Assembly (NCBI GenBank): GCA_035630615.1 | Contig: DASQKI010000096.1 | Coordinates: 1-35,139 of the forward strand | Length of the DNA: 35,139 bases | Source: DATFRX01 sp035630615 | Lineage (GTDB): Bacteria > Actinomycetota > Actinomycetes > Propionibacteriales > Nocardioidaceae | Direction of reading: 5' to 3' | Translations under genes and position numbers: made by a program | Part shown: positions 15,549-24,003 of the stretch, one piece after another | Layout of the letters: every line of letters begins with the position of its first letter | How positions within the stretch are numbered: the first letter of the stretch is position 1 | The notes under the pieces: model-generated | Seen by the model: the letters and a program-made list of their open reading frames with translations, nothing else | Databases searched by the model: none | Told to the model about the DNA's origin: nothing

Positions 15549-16544
15549 GTGCGTACCGCCCGGAAAACTTCAGTTATCCGCACCACCGTCGCGATTGGCG
15601 CGACCCTCATCACCGGGATGGTGGTGCTCCCGCAATCGGGCTACGCGAGCCCTGACCCGAGCATCCAAGAGGTGCAGCGCCGCGCCGATCGGCTCTTCCA
15701 CGAGGCTGAGCAGGCTCAGGAGCGACTCAACACGATCCGGGTCGAACTGAAGGACACCCGGCGGGGGCTCAAGGGCCTCCGCTCCGACGTCGCCGACCAG
15801 CAGCGCACCCTCGACGCCACGGCCGACCGGGTCAGCAGCATGGTGGCCGTCCAGGCGCAGCAGTCGCCGATGAACCTCACCACCCAACTGCTCGCCTCTG
15901 GCAACCCCGACGAGTTCCTCGCCGGCCTCGCCGCGATGGAGTCCTACAACTCGACTCAGGCGAGCCTGCTCGACGGCTACCAGGCCGCCGCGGCCGAGCT
16001 CGACCTTCGCAAGCAGCAACTGCGCGAGCAGGTCGACGCGATCGCCGAGGCCAAGGACCAGGCGGCCAAGGAATACGACACCGTCAAGGAAAAGTCCGAC
16101 GCCGCCCAGGATCTACTCGACGAGCTCGAAGCCGAGCAGCTCGACACCAGCCGTGGCGACACGCGGCCGCCGACCGGCGTCGAGGCGACCTCCGAGCAGG
16201 CGCAGATCGCCGTCGACTACGCCCTGGCTCAGCTCGGCGACCCCTATGTCTACGGCGCCGCTGGACCGGATTCCTACGACTGCTCCGGCCTCACGATGGC
16301 CGCCTGGGGAGCCGCCGGTGTTTCCTTGCCGCACTCGTCCAGCGTGCAGGCCACCATGGGCACCTCGATCCCGCTCTCTTCGGCCGTGCCTGGCGACCTG
16401 CTCTTCTACTACAGTCCGGTCAGCCACGTCGGTATGTACATCGGCAACGGCCAGATCGTCCACGCCCCAAACTCGGGCTCCACGGTCGAGATCGTGCCCG
16501 CGTCCGGCTACATGCCGCTGACCGACGTCCGCCACATCGGCTGA
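15549..16544 (+). CDS. NlpC/P60 peptidoglycan endopeptidase with coiled coil (RipA/RipC-like)
   Basis: 331 aa, exported. The signal peptide spans about 1-33 (ending near GYAS). A long helical coiled coil fills residues 36-195. The C-terminal NlpC/P60 domain has the catalytic triad C245 (SYDCSGL), H293 (VSHVGMYIG) and H305 (IVHAPNS). The enzyme cuts within the stem peptide of peptidoglycan. The coiled coil in RipC-type proteins mediates control by FtsEX (recalled for that family). The start is a GTG at 15549 with TAGGAG about 11 nt upstream, right after the c-di-AMP riboswitch, so expression is expected to follow c-di-AMP levels. Confidence 0.93.
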   Translation: MRTARKTSVIRTTVAIGATLITGMVVLPQSGYASPDPSIQEVQRRADRLFHEAEQAQERLNTIRVELKDTRRGLKGLRSDVADQQRTLDATADRVSSMVAVQAQQSPMNLTTQLLASGNPDEFLAGLAAMESYNSTQASLLDGYQAAAAELDLRKQQLREQVDAIAEAKDQAAKEYDTVKEKSDAAQDLLDELEAEQLDTSRGDTRPPTGVEATSEQAQIAVDYALAQLGDPYVYGAAGPDSYDCSGLTMAAWGAAGVSLPHSSSVQATMGTSIPLSSAVPGDLLFYYSPVSHVGMYIGNGQIVHAPNSGSTVEIVPASGYMPLTDVRHIG

Positions 16545-16548
16545 GTCG

Positions 16549-17175
16549 CTAGCGCTTCGCCCAGTAGTCGTCGCTCGCCTGGCTCGCGGCGAGTTCGTCG
16601 GCGCTACCGAATCCGGGTGCCATCGATGCGTCGGTGCCGGCCATGTACTGGTGGTGGTCGATGCCCAGCAGCCGGATCCAGCTCTGCTGGCCGAAGGTCA
16701 AGGCGATGAAGCAACCGAGCTCCACGAGTTCGGGCTCGCTGAAGTGCTCACGCAGCCGCTGCCACAGCTTGTCGAGATCCTGTTCGCCCCAGGCGATCGC
16801 CTGGGCGTAGGCGAGCGCCGCCTTCTGCCGGTCGTCGTACTTGTCCGAGGACTCGAAGTTCAACAACTCGTCGTACTGCGCCTCCTCGAGGCCGGCAGCT
16901 GATGCCTTGATGGAGCGCTGGTTGCCGCAGAACTCGCACTTCACGGTCCGAGAGATGTAGACCCGGCAGAGGTCCTTGATCGCGTGGTCGCAGACGCCGT
17001 TGTGGAACTGCGACTTCCAGGAGTCGGCGAAGGCCCAGAACGCGTTCGGCGCATGGGCACGAACGGCCGAGCTCTCCGGACGAGGCGTACCCTCACGCGC
17101 GCACCGGTGCATCTCCTCCTGCATCCGCTCGTCCATGTCTTCGAGGGAGACGTAGCTGATGTATGGATCTGCCAT
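16549..17175 (-). CDS. AhpD-like / carboxymuconolactone decarboxylase family protein
   Basis: 208 aa. The helical AhpD-type core has the redox CxxC at C80/C83 (VKCEFCGNQRSIKASAAG), and further features of the family follow (AALAYAQAIAW, GCFIALTFGQQSWIRLLGIDHH). Members reduce peroxides through partner thiols or act as gamma-carboxymuconolactone decarboxylases; this one cannot be assigned to a substrate. The ATG at 17175 has GAGAGGAA upstream; the longer reading frame to 17214 lacks such a site. The gene converges with the NlpC/P60 gene (4-nt gap) and diverges from the Eis-like gene. Confidence 0.85.
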   Translation of the reverse strand: MADPYISYVSLEDMDERMQEEMHRCAREGTPRPESSAVRAHAPNAFWAFADSWKSQFHNGVCDHAIKDLCRVYISRTVKCEFCGNQRSIKASAAGLEEAQYDELLNFESSDKYDDRQKAALAYAQAIAWGEQDLDKLWQRLREHFSEPELVELGCFIALTFGQQSWIRLLGIDHHQYMAGTDASMAPGFGSADELAASQASDDYWAKR

Positions 17176-17284
17176 GGTGATTCCTCTCGTCATTTGGCAC
17201 TGAATCATGGGCAAATGTGGCGTGTCCAGTGGCGCGGATCGTAAATCGGTTGAGGCGTCCGCCGTCCAGGGGTTGTCTTAGGTC

Positions 17285-18547
17285 ATGACGAAAGACCCGA
17301 TCCGTGTCCGTCGCGCGACCGACCCGGATCGCTACCTGGCGACCGACCACACGGTCTGGTTCGCCGAGGCTCCGAAAGCGCCTACCGAGGAGCAGCTGAT
17401 CGGGCTGGCCGAGGACCAGCGCTTCGCGGCCGAGATCGACGGCTCGGATCCGGCGACCTATCCGGGGGTCTACGGCGTCTTTCCGTTGACGCTGTCGATC
17501 CCCGGCGCCGACGCGACCGTCCGGCAGGTGCCGTGTGCCGGTCTCACCTGGGTCGGTGTACACCCCGACCACCGCCGCAAGGGTGTGCTCACCGCGATGG
17601 TGCGCCACCACTTCGAGCAGGTGCACGAGCAGGAGGGCGTCTACCTCTCGGCGCTTCATGCCAGCGAGCCGTCAATCTATGGCCGCCACGGCTACGGACT
17701 CGCGTCCCTGGAGCTCGTCGTCAGTCTGGGCAGGGGTACGAAACTGACCGCGCCCGAGTTGGAAGACGCGGCCGCAGCGGTCACGACTCACCTGGCGACG
17801 GCGTCCGAACCAGACGTTGCGAAGCGGTTGCTGGAGTGCCATCTCGGCTCGGCGGAGCTTGGCTCTGTGGTGGGCGACGCCGGCTACTACGCCCGCATCT
17901 GCCAAGAGTTCCCTGAACACATGCGGGACAAGGAGCCCTGGCGGGTGCTCTTCGCCCGCCGCGACGGTGTGGATGTCGGTTTCGCGGCGTTCCGTCGCGC
18001 ACACAAGTGGGAGCGAGGCCGGCCCTCGGGCGACCTTTCGGTTTGGGCGGTCCTCGGCGACACGGGCGCGAGACTCGCACTCCTGCGTCGCCTGGTCGAC
18101 TTCGATCTGATGGGCACCATCAAGGTCGGCACCGTCGGCGTCGACGACCCACTGCTGCTGTGGGTCGGCGGTCCGAGGGCTACGTCCGACCTGGAGACCT
18201 ATGACGGCCTGTGGATGCGCCTGGTCGACCTCACCGAGGCACTGCAGGCTCGGGCATGGAGCGCGCCGTGCGACGTGGTGGTCGAGGTGAGTGACACCGC
18301 GGCTCCGTGGAACGCCGGTAGTTGGCGGATCCGAGCCCATGACGGCGAGGCTGTGGTGGAGAGAACGACGGCCGAGTCCGACGTGCGGCTGGGCATCGGG
18401 GCTCTGGGCGGCGCCTATCTCGGGGCCGGCAACCTCGTCGCGTTGCAACGGGCCGGCCTCGTGGCGGAGCGCCGGAAGGGCGCTGTCGCCGAGCTGTGGC
18501 GGGCGATGCGCACCGAGATCTCACCGACCGCCGCGGTCGGATTCTGA
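17285..18547 (+). CDS. eis: Eis-like GNAT N-acetyltransferase
   Basis: 420 aa, the usual length for the Eis family. It has an N-terminal GNAT domain with the acetyl-CoA loop VGVHPDHRRKG (90-100), a second degenerate GNAT-like domain, and a C-terminal SCP2-type domain. Y132 in SIYGRHGYG is at the place of the general acid tyrosine of M. tuberculosis Eis. The chain ends in Phe (TAAVGF), whose terminal carboxylate is the general base in that enzyme. Such proteins acetylate aminoglycosides or protein lysines; the natural substrate here is unknown. No strong ribosome binding site is visible. Confidence 0.88.
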   Translation: MTKDPIRVRRATDPDRYLATDHTVWFAEAPKAPTEEQLIGLAEDQRFAAEIDGSDPATYPGVYGVFPLTLSIPGADATVRQVPCAGLTWVGVHPDHRRKGVLTAMVRHHFEQVHEQEGVYLSALHASEPSIYGRHGYGLASLELVVSLGRGTKLTAPELEDAAAAVTTHLATASEPDVAKRLLECHLGSAELGSVVGDAGYYARICQEFPEHMRDKEPWRVLFARRDGVDVGFAAFRRAHKWERGRPSGDLSVWAVLGDTGARLALLRRLVDFDLMGTIKVGTVGVDDPLLLWVGGPRATSDLETYDGLWMRLVDLTEALQARAWSAPCDVVVEVSDTAAPWNAGSWRIRAHDGEAVVERTTAESDVRLGIGALGGAYLGAGNLVALQRAGLVAERRKGAVAELWRAMRTEISPTAAVGF

Positions 18548-18583
18548 CCCTAGCCGCGTCACAGGGATCGCCGACGACCTCTC

Positions 18584-18589
18584 TAAGAT
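18584..18589 (+). promoter_or_regulatory. Candidate leaderless promoter -10 box for the membrane metallopeptidase
   Basis: TAAGAT lies six bases before the ATG at 18596. It is a good -10 match and no Shine-Dalgarno sequence is visible. No clear -35 box. Confidence 0.45.
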
Positions 18590-18595
18590 CGTGGA

Positions 18596-19915
18596 ATGAC
18601 CGACGCCGCACCACCGCCGGGGGCCGCCGGCCGGGATAAGGCGATCGGTCGCGCGGTAGTCGGGGCATTTGTCGCCCTCGTGGTAGTCACGGGCGCGGTG
18701 TTGTGGTCCACCGACGCCCGTGACGATGTCCCGCCCGACGATGTGGCGACGCCGACCGTCGGCCCTCCCGTCGACGAGGTCGACCGGGACGAGCGCGCTA
18801 GCCAGGTCCTGCAGAGCCTCGGGGTCGCCTGGCTACACGCGGACGAGACCGCCTTCGTCGACGCCGCCGGAGCGTCTCGCGCCGCGCATCAGTGGGCCGG
18901 CCAGGTCTATGACGCCCTCGCCGACCTCAGGGTCCGGTGGATAGACCTGCGGTATGTCGCGGTGGACCCCGAAACGGCGGCCGACCCGCTGGGCTTCACG
19001 GCCGACGTCGAAGTGCGGTGGGAGCTCGACGCCGGCCCGGCGCACCAGATCTACCGCACGGCGCCCGTGATGATCTCCCTTCGGTTCTCGTACAACGGTG
19101 ACCGCATCGATGTCGTCGGGCTCGACGGAGACACCGACGACCCGGTGCCGGTGTGGCTCGCCGGCCCGGTCGACATCGAGTCCACCGATGGCGGCACCTG
19201 CATCGCGGTCCCCGAAGGCGTCGACCTCGATACGTGTGCCGCGCTGCTCGACGTGGCCGCCGACGACCTGGCCAACATCGTGTCCACCGAGCAGACGGCC
19301 AACCGTCCGGTGGTCGTCATGGTGCCCAACACCGACTCCACGGCAGCGATGCTGCTCGGCCAAGAGGCTGACGACCTGACTCAGATCGCCGCCGTCACGA
19401 CGACGATCGACGGCAGCAGCTCGGTCCAGGCACCCGCGGAGGTCGTCGTCAATCCGACGGTCTTCGACGACCTCAGCCGGCGGGCGGCGCAGCTCGTCAT
19501 GAGTCACGAAGTGACGCATGCCGCCACTGGAGCGACCGCCTCATCGATAGAGCTGTGGGTGGCCGAGGGGTTCGCCGACTACGTCGCATTGGCCAGCGGC
19601 CGGATCCCCGTCGAGCGTGCCGCGAGCCAGATTCTGTCCTACGTTCGCAAGCACCACCCGCCTGAGCATCTGCCCACCGCACAAGAGTTTTCGGCACACC
19701 GCCATGGGCTCGGGCGGACGTACGAGGCGGCCTGGCTGATCTTTCGGATGCTCGGCGCTTACTACGGGGACGACAGCGTCGTCGACTTTTACGACGAAGT
19801 ACGCACCGGCACGCCGGTCGAGGACGCGCTGCTCGACACGATCGGTCTCGACCTCGACGGTCTGACGGCGGCCTGGCAGGACTACTTGACGTCGCTCGCG
19901 TTTGGGGTCTCCTGA
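18596..19915 (+). CDS. Membrane-anchored putative gluzincin metallopeptidase
   Basis: 439 aa. One N-terminal membrane segment (about 20-40) would place the body outside the cell. The zinc site is H304-E305-V-T-H308 followed by E324 in LWVAEGFADYV, 16 residues later, the arrangement of gluzincins of the peptidase MA type. Residues of about 60-200 are an acidic domain I do not recognise. Neither its substrate nor a family name is certain. The stop lies 2 nt before the Ste24-like protease gene, so the two proteases are one transcription unit. No signs of truncation. Confidence 0.8.
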   Translation: MTDAAPPPGAAGRDKAIGRAVVGAFVALVVVTGAVLWSTDARDDVPPDDVATPTVGPPVDEVDRDERASQVLQSLGVAWLHADETAFVDAAGASRAAHQWAGQVYDALADLRVRWIDLRYVAVDPETAADPLGFTADVEVRWELDAGPAHQIYRTAPVMISLRFSYNGDRIDVVGLDGDTDDPVPVWLAGPVDIESTDGGTCIAVPEGVDLDTCAALLDVAADDLANIVSTEQTANRPVVVMVPNTDSTAAMLLGQEADDLTQIAAVTTTIDGSSSVQAPAEVVVNPTVFDDLSRRAAQLVMSHEVTHAATGATASSIELWVAEGFADYVALASGRIPVERAASQILSYVRKHHPPEHLPTAQEFSAHRHGLGRTYEAAWLIFRMLGAYYGDDSVVDFYDEVRTGTPVEDALLDTIGLDLDGLTAAWQDYLTSLAFGVS

Positions 19916-19917
19916 CG

Positions 19918-21183
19918 ATGCCGGCCTCTGACCGCAGGCTCGCCTGGGCCTGGTTCGCGATCGCCGCTGTCGCGCTCGTGATCACCATCGCCGTCACCAC
20001 GCCGTGGGACTGGCTCCCGGGTGGTTCGCTCGCGCCGATCGACAAGTCCGGTGGCCTGTCCGAATCCGCGCTCGACCGGATCGACGCCTATCGCGGCGAT
20101 ATCGTGCCGATCGGGCTCGCCAGCACGGCCGTGTCGCTCGTCGTCGCGATTGGGTTGGGGCTCACGTCGTGGGGGGCGCGATTGGTCCGTCGGTTGCCGG
20201 GATCTCGGTGGTGGGCGCTTCAGACGCTCCTCGCGGTCGCGGCACTGCTCACGATCGGCCGCATCGTCACGCTGCCGTTGGCGATCTGGTCCCAAAATGT
20301 ACGGCGCGACTTCGGTCTGGCGACCAATAGCTGGGCCGCATGGGCGGTCGACCAGGTCATCACGCTCGCGGTGGCGATCGTGCTGACTGCGCTGCCGATC
20401 GTCGTGGTCTTGGCGATGGCGCGCAGGTGGCGTCGCTGGTGGCTGCCGGCCTCGCTGACTGCCGGAGGACTCGTGATCATCGGGTCGTTCGGCTATCCGC
20501 TCGTGGTGGAGCCGTTGTTCAACAACTTCGGCGAGATGCAGGACGGGCCGCTGCGGGCGTCCCTGGTCCAGATGGCCGAAGCCGACGGCGTCGACGTCAA
20601 CGACGTACTCGTCGCCGACGCTTCCAAGCGGACCAGCTCACTCAACGCGTATGTGTCGGGCTTCGGCGCCTCGAAGCGGATCGTCGTGTACGACACGCTG
20701 CTGAGCGAGGCGAGTCCGGCCGAGGTCCGACTCGTCGTCGCCCACGAGCTCGGGCATGCCAAGCACAACGACGTGCTGCACGGCACGATCGTCGGTGCGT
20801 TGGGGGCGGTCGCGGGCGTCACGTTGCTGGCGCTGCTGCTGACGTCGCGCCGGCTGGCCGAACGCGCGGGCTACCGAGCCGACCGGCCGGGCGAAGCTGT
20901 GGCCGTGCCGGCGATTCTCGCCCTCGTCGCCTGTGGCACGTTTCTCGCGAGCCCGGTGCAAAACCTGATCAGCCGAGCCATCGAGGCCCGGGCCGACGTG
21001 CACTCGCTCGACCTGACGCACGACCCTGCGACATTCGAGGCAACCCAGCGTCGGTTGGCGCAGGCCAACCTCTCACCGCCGTGGCCGTCGCGGCCGCTGT
21101 ATGTCTGGTTTTCGTCGCATCCGAGCCTCGCCCAACGGATCGCTCTCGCGCAGGGGTGGCAAGAGCGCGAGTCGGGCGACTGA
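19918..21183 (+). CDS. M48 family integral membrane metalloprotease (Ste24/CAAX protease 1-like)
   Basis: 421 aa. Several membrane helices (about 10-28, 62-82, 98-120, 140-165, 180-198, then 300-320 and 330-348) surround the HELGHAKHND zinc motif at 276-280, with the third ligand E356 in AIEARADVHSLDL. These are the features of Ste24-type intramembrane-chamber proteases. In bacteria such enzymes usually process or degrade membrane proteins. It starts 2 nt after the preceding metallopeptidase and ends 7 nt from the convergent acyl-CoA ligase. Confidence 0.9.
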   Translation: MPASDRRLAWAWFAIAAVALVITIAVTTPWDWLPGGSLAPIDKSGGLSESALDRIDAYRGDIVPIGLASTAVSLVVAIGLGLTSWGARLVRRLPGSRWWALQTLLAVAALLTIGRIVTLPLAIWSQNVRRDFGLATNSWAAWAVDQVITLAVAIVLTALPIVVVLAMARRWRRWWLPASLTAGGLVIIGSFGYPLVVEPLFNNFGEMQDGPLRASLVQMAEADGVDVNDVLVADASKRTSSLNAYVSGFGASKRIVVYDTLLSEASPAEVRLVVAHELGHAKHNDVLHGTIVGALGAVAGVTLLALLLTSRRLAERAGYRADRPGEAVAVPAILALVACGTFLASPVQNLISRAIEARADVHSLDLTHDPATFEATQRRLAQANLSPPWPSRPLYVWFSSHPSLAQRIALAQGWQERESGD

Positions 21184-21190
21184 CTGCGCG

Positions 21191-22978
21191 TCAGCTGTAG
21201 AGCAGCTCGACCTCGGCCGCGTAGTCGCGCATCACATGGATCCGGCGCAGCTTGAGTGACGGCGTCAGATGGCCGGTCTCCTCGGTCCAGTCGATCGGCA
21301 GGATCCGGAACTTCCGGATCGACTCGGCCTGCGACACCCGGGCGTTCGCGTCGTCGACGGCGCGCTGGATCTCGGCTCGCAGCGCGGGATGGTTGATGAG
21401 CCGGGCCGGGTCACCCTCGATGCCGTGTTGCTCGGCCCACGGGCCCAGCGTCTCGGCGTCGAGCGTGATCAGGGCCGCGATGTACGGCTTGCCGTCGCCG
21501 ACCACCATGCATTGACTAACCAGGGCGTGTGCGCGGATCGGATCCTCCAACGCGGCCGGAGCGACGTTTTTGCCGCCCGCGGTGACCAGGATCTCCTTCT
21601 TGCGGCCCGTGATCCGCACGAATCCCTCGTCGTCGATTTCGCCGAGGTCGCCGCTGCGAAACCAGCCGTCCGGATCGAGGGCGTCGGCCGTCGCGGCCTC
21701 GTCGTTCCAGTAGCCGCCGAAGACCTGGCCCCCGCGAAACAGCAGCTCTCCGTCGCGAGCGACCTTGACCTCCGTGCCGGGGATCGGCCGGCCCACGGTG
21801 CCGATCTTTTGCGAGTCCGGGAGGTTCACCGTCAGCGCGGCAGTCGTCTCCGTGAGCCCGTACCCCTCGAGCACCGGCACGCCGATCCCACGGAAGAAGT
21901 GCGCCAGCCGCTCACCGAGCGGAGCCCCACCGGAGATCGCGTAGTCGACCTTGCCGCCGAGGGCGCCCCGCAGCTTGGCATAGACCAGTCGATCGAACAC
22001 GGCGTGCCGACCCCGCAGCAGGGGACTGACCCGCGACCCGTCCTGCGCCTGGCTGAACCGGATCGCACTCTCGGCCGCGGCATCGAAGATGCGACCCTTG
22101 CCCTCGGCATGCGCCCGCTGACTCGCGGTGTTGAAGACCTTCTCGAACACGCGGGGCACCGCCAGCAGAAACGTCGGCTGGAACTCCGCCAGCGTCGACG
22201 TCAGCTCCTTGATGTTGGACGAGTGGCCGAGCCGGATCCCGGAGCGCACGCACCCCACCTGGATGATGCGCGCGAAAATGTGCGCCAGCGGCAAGAACAG
22301 CAGCGTCGACGCGCCGTCGAGCTCGAACAGTCGGTCCAGCTCGACGGTGGCGACGCCGAGCTCGAACATGAAGTTGCCGTGGGTGAGGACGCAGCCCTTC
22401 GGGCGACCGGTCGTGCCGGACGTGTAGATGACCGTGGCCCTGCTGTCCGGCGTGACAGCCGCCCGGCGCCGCTCGGCCTCGTCGTCGGTGATGTCGACGC
22501 CCAACGCCTCGATGGTCTTGATCGCCTCGCTGTCGATCGTCCAGACGTGTCGAAGCTCCGGGGCCTGGTCGCGCGCCTCGGCGACTCGACTGTCGTGCTG
22601 CTCGGTCTCGACCACGCAGGCGACCGCACCGGAGTCGGCGAGGATCCAGCCGACCTGGTCGGTCGACGACGTTTCGTAGATCGGGACGGTGGCCGCGCCG
22701 ATCCACCAGATCGCGTAGTCGAGCAGAGTCCATTCGTAGCGGGTCTTCGAAAGCAGCGCGACCCGGTCGCCTGGCTCGACACCGGCAGCGATGAGTCCCT
22801 TGGCGACCGCGACGACCTCGCGATGGAAGGCGGCGAAGTCGACGTCCTCCCATGCGCCGGCCCGTCGACGGCTGAACGCGATCGCGTCGGGGCGCTCGCG
22901 GACCTGCCGCAGCACGTCGTCGGTCAGATTGCCGACCGCCGGCACCTGGTAGGTCGCCGGGTTGGCGAAGGCGCGCAT
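21191..22978 (-). CDS. Long-chain fatty acid-CoA ligase (FadD15-like)
   Basis: 595 aa. It activates fatty acids with ATP and CoA via an acyl-adenylate. Visible ANL motifs are the phosphate loop IYTSGTTGRPKGC (184-196), GYGLTETTAALTVN, and GWFRSGDLGEID with the hinge and GRKKEILVTAGGKNVAP. Long-chain specificity is inferred from overall similarity to FadD15-type ligases, which occupy the same relative place in M. tuberculosis (recalled). The ATG is preceded by GGAGGGGAGG. It is divergent from the SRPBCC/ArsA genes, which suggests a shared lipid-related role. Confidence 0.92.
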   Translation of the reverse strand: MRAFANPATYQVPAVGNLTDDVLRQVRERPDAIAFSRRRAGAWEDVDFAAFHREVVAVAKGLIAAGVEPGDRVALLSKTRYEWTLLDYAIWWIGAATVPIYETSSTDQVGWILADSGAVACVVETEQHDSRVAEARDQAPELRHVWTIDSEAIKTIEALGVDITDDEAERRRAAVTPDSRATVIYTSGTTGRPKGCVLTHGNFMFELGVATVELDRLFELDGASTLLFLPLAHIFARIIQVGCVRSGIRLGHSSNIKELTSTLAEFQPTFLLAVPRVFEKVFNTASQRAHAEGKGRIFDAAAESAIRFSQAQDGSRVSPLLRGRHAVFDRLVYAKLRGALGGKVDYAISGGAPLGERLAHFFRGIGVPVLEGYGLTETTAALTVNLPDSQKIGTVGRPIPGTEVKVARDGELLFRGGQVFGGYWNDEAATADALDPDGWFRSGDLGEIDDEGFVRITGRKKEILVTAGGKNVAPAALEDPIRAHALVSQCMVVGDGKPYIAALITLDAETLGPWAEQHGIEGDPARLINHPALRAEIQRAVDDANARVSQAESIRKFRILPIDWTEETGHLTPSLKLRRIHVMRDYAAEVELLYS

Positions 22979-23035
22979 CTTCCTCCCCTCCGGGACAAAA
23001 TCGGCGATGCCATGCGTAGGCGTGCCTCGCCGGGC

Positions 23036-23045
23036 AGGCTACAGT
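23036..23045. promoter_or_regulatory. Possible overlapping divergent -10 boxes
   Basis: AGGCTACAGT reads TACAGT on the plus strand (23040-23045) and TAGCCT on the minus strand (23041-23036), sharing the TA step. It lies in the 99-nt gap between the acyl-CoA ligase and the first SRPBCC gene and would give leaders of about 26 and 50 nt, each with its ribosome binding site. -35 boxes are poor. Confidence 0.35.
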
Positions 23046-23077
23046 CAGAGCGCTGACCGGTGGTAGGAGTCCGAATC

Positions 23078-23563
23078 GTGCCGCTTCTCGACATCGTCGA
23101 CGAGACCTTCGTGGTCGCGTCGCCGGCCACCCTGCGCGACCTCTGGTGCGACGAGGCCGAGTGGGACAGTCGCTTCACCGACCTCACGCTGCGCTGTTAC
23201 GAAGACCGCGGGCTGCTGGGCAAGCGGTGGTACATCACCGGCACGCTGGTCGGCTCGGCCGAGGTCTGGCTCGAGCAGCTCGGTGACGGTGTGCTCGTCC
23301 ACGTCTACATCCGGGCCGACCCGGCTCCGACGTTCGGCGGGGCGCCGCTTAAGCCACGACAGGCGCGCCGAGCCCGACGACAGTTGTTGAAGCGGTACGC
23401 GCGGCCCTTGAAGCGTTGGGGTTTCGTCATCAAGGACCGCGCAGAGGGCCCACGCTTGGCGGGCGAGCCGTCGGTGCCGCCGGACTCCGACGGGGTAGTC
23501 TCCGCCGTCAGAAGCGGCACGACCCCCCGGGAGGGCAGCGATGGGCGACCAGACGACCGGTGA
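23078..23563 (+). CDS. SRPBCC/START-like lipid-binding fold protein, first of two
   Basis: 161 aa. The N-terminal 105 residues fit a START-like helix-grip fold (DETFVVASPATLRDLWCDEAEW at the start, then alternating strands). A basic stretch (LKPRQARRARRQLLKRYARP) could touch membrane lipids, and the C-terminal 30 residues look disordered. The GTG at 23078 has TAGGAGT 8 nt upstream; an in-frame start at 23060 would lie before that site. Its last 23 nt overlap the next SRPBCC gene, so the two are coupled. Ligand unknown. Confidence 0.75.
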   Translation: MPLLDIVDETFVVASPATLRDLWCDEAEWDSRFTDLTLRCYEDRGLLGKRWYITGTLVGSAEVWLEQLGDGVLVHVYIRADPAPTFGGAPLKPRQARRARRQLLKRYARPLKRWGFVIKDRAEGPRLAGEPSVPPDSDGVVSAVRSGTTPREGSDGRPDDR

Positions 23564-23975
23564 AATCGTGATCGCCGCCGCACCCGAGGAGATCATGGCG
23601 GTCATCGCGGACTTCGACGCCTATCCCGACTGGGCCACCGGGGTTAAGCACACCGAGGTCGTCGCCGACGGTTCCGAGGGGCGGGCCGAGCAGGTGCGGT
23701 TCGTCCTCGATGCCACGCCGATCCGCGACGAGTACGTGCTGGCCTACATCTGGGAGGGCGACGACTCGGTCACTTGGACGTTGGCCGAGGGCCGCATGAT
23801 CAAGGCGATGGACGGTGCCTATCTGCTGCACGACAACGGCGACGGCTCGACGCAGGTGACCTACAAGCTCGCGGTCGACGTCGCGATCCCGCTGATCGGC
23901 CTGCTAAAGCGCAAGGCTGAGAAGGTCATCATCGACACCGCACTCAAGGGCCTGAAGAAGCGCGTCGAGGCCTAA
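23541..23975 (+). CDS. SRPBCC family protein (Rv2185c-like), second of two
   Basis: 144 aa, a complete polyketide-cyclase/START-like domain. It begins GEIVIAAAPEEIMAVIADFD and has YPDWATGVKHTEVV, typical of this fold in which a hydrophobic cavity holds a lipid or polyketide. A C-terminal amphipathic helix (LLKRKAEKVIIDTALKGLKK) is strongly basic. The ATG at 23541 overlaps the previous gene by 23 nt. It is followed after 28 nt by the ArsA-like ATPase. From memory the same pair of neighbours exists in M. tuberculosis. Confidence 0.87.
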   Translation: MGDQTTGEIVIAAAPEEIMAVIADFDAYPDWATGVKHTEVVADGSEGRAEQVRFVLDATPIRDEYVLAYIWEGDDSVTWTLAEGRMIKAMDGAYLLHDNGDGSTQVTYKLAVDVAIPLIGLLKRKAEKVIIDTALKGLKKRVEA

Positions 23976-23989
23976 AAACGCCGACCGAC

Positions 23990-23995
23990 TAGTCT
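23990..23995 (+). promoter_or_regulatory. Candidate leaderless promoter -10 box for the ArsA-like gene
   Basis: TAGTCT lies eight bases before the GTG at 24004; no ribosome binding site is visible between the SRPBCC stop and this start. Confidence 0.35.
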
Positions 23996-24003
23996 CTCGC
24001 CTT

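Noticed and set aside
21180..21194. CTGAC-TGCGC-GTCAG hairpin covering both stop codons of the convergent M48 and ligase genes
   Set aside because: Only a 5-bp stem and no T-tract; too weak to call a terminator, and such short repeats arise by chance.
21269..23056. A 595-codon plus-strand open frame lying antisense to the acyl-CoA ligase
   Set aside because: Its translation is low-complexity and Arg/Asp/Gly-rich with no domain, while the opposite strand encodes a complete ligase with all motifs. Long antisense frames are usual in high-GC DNA.
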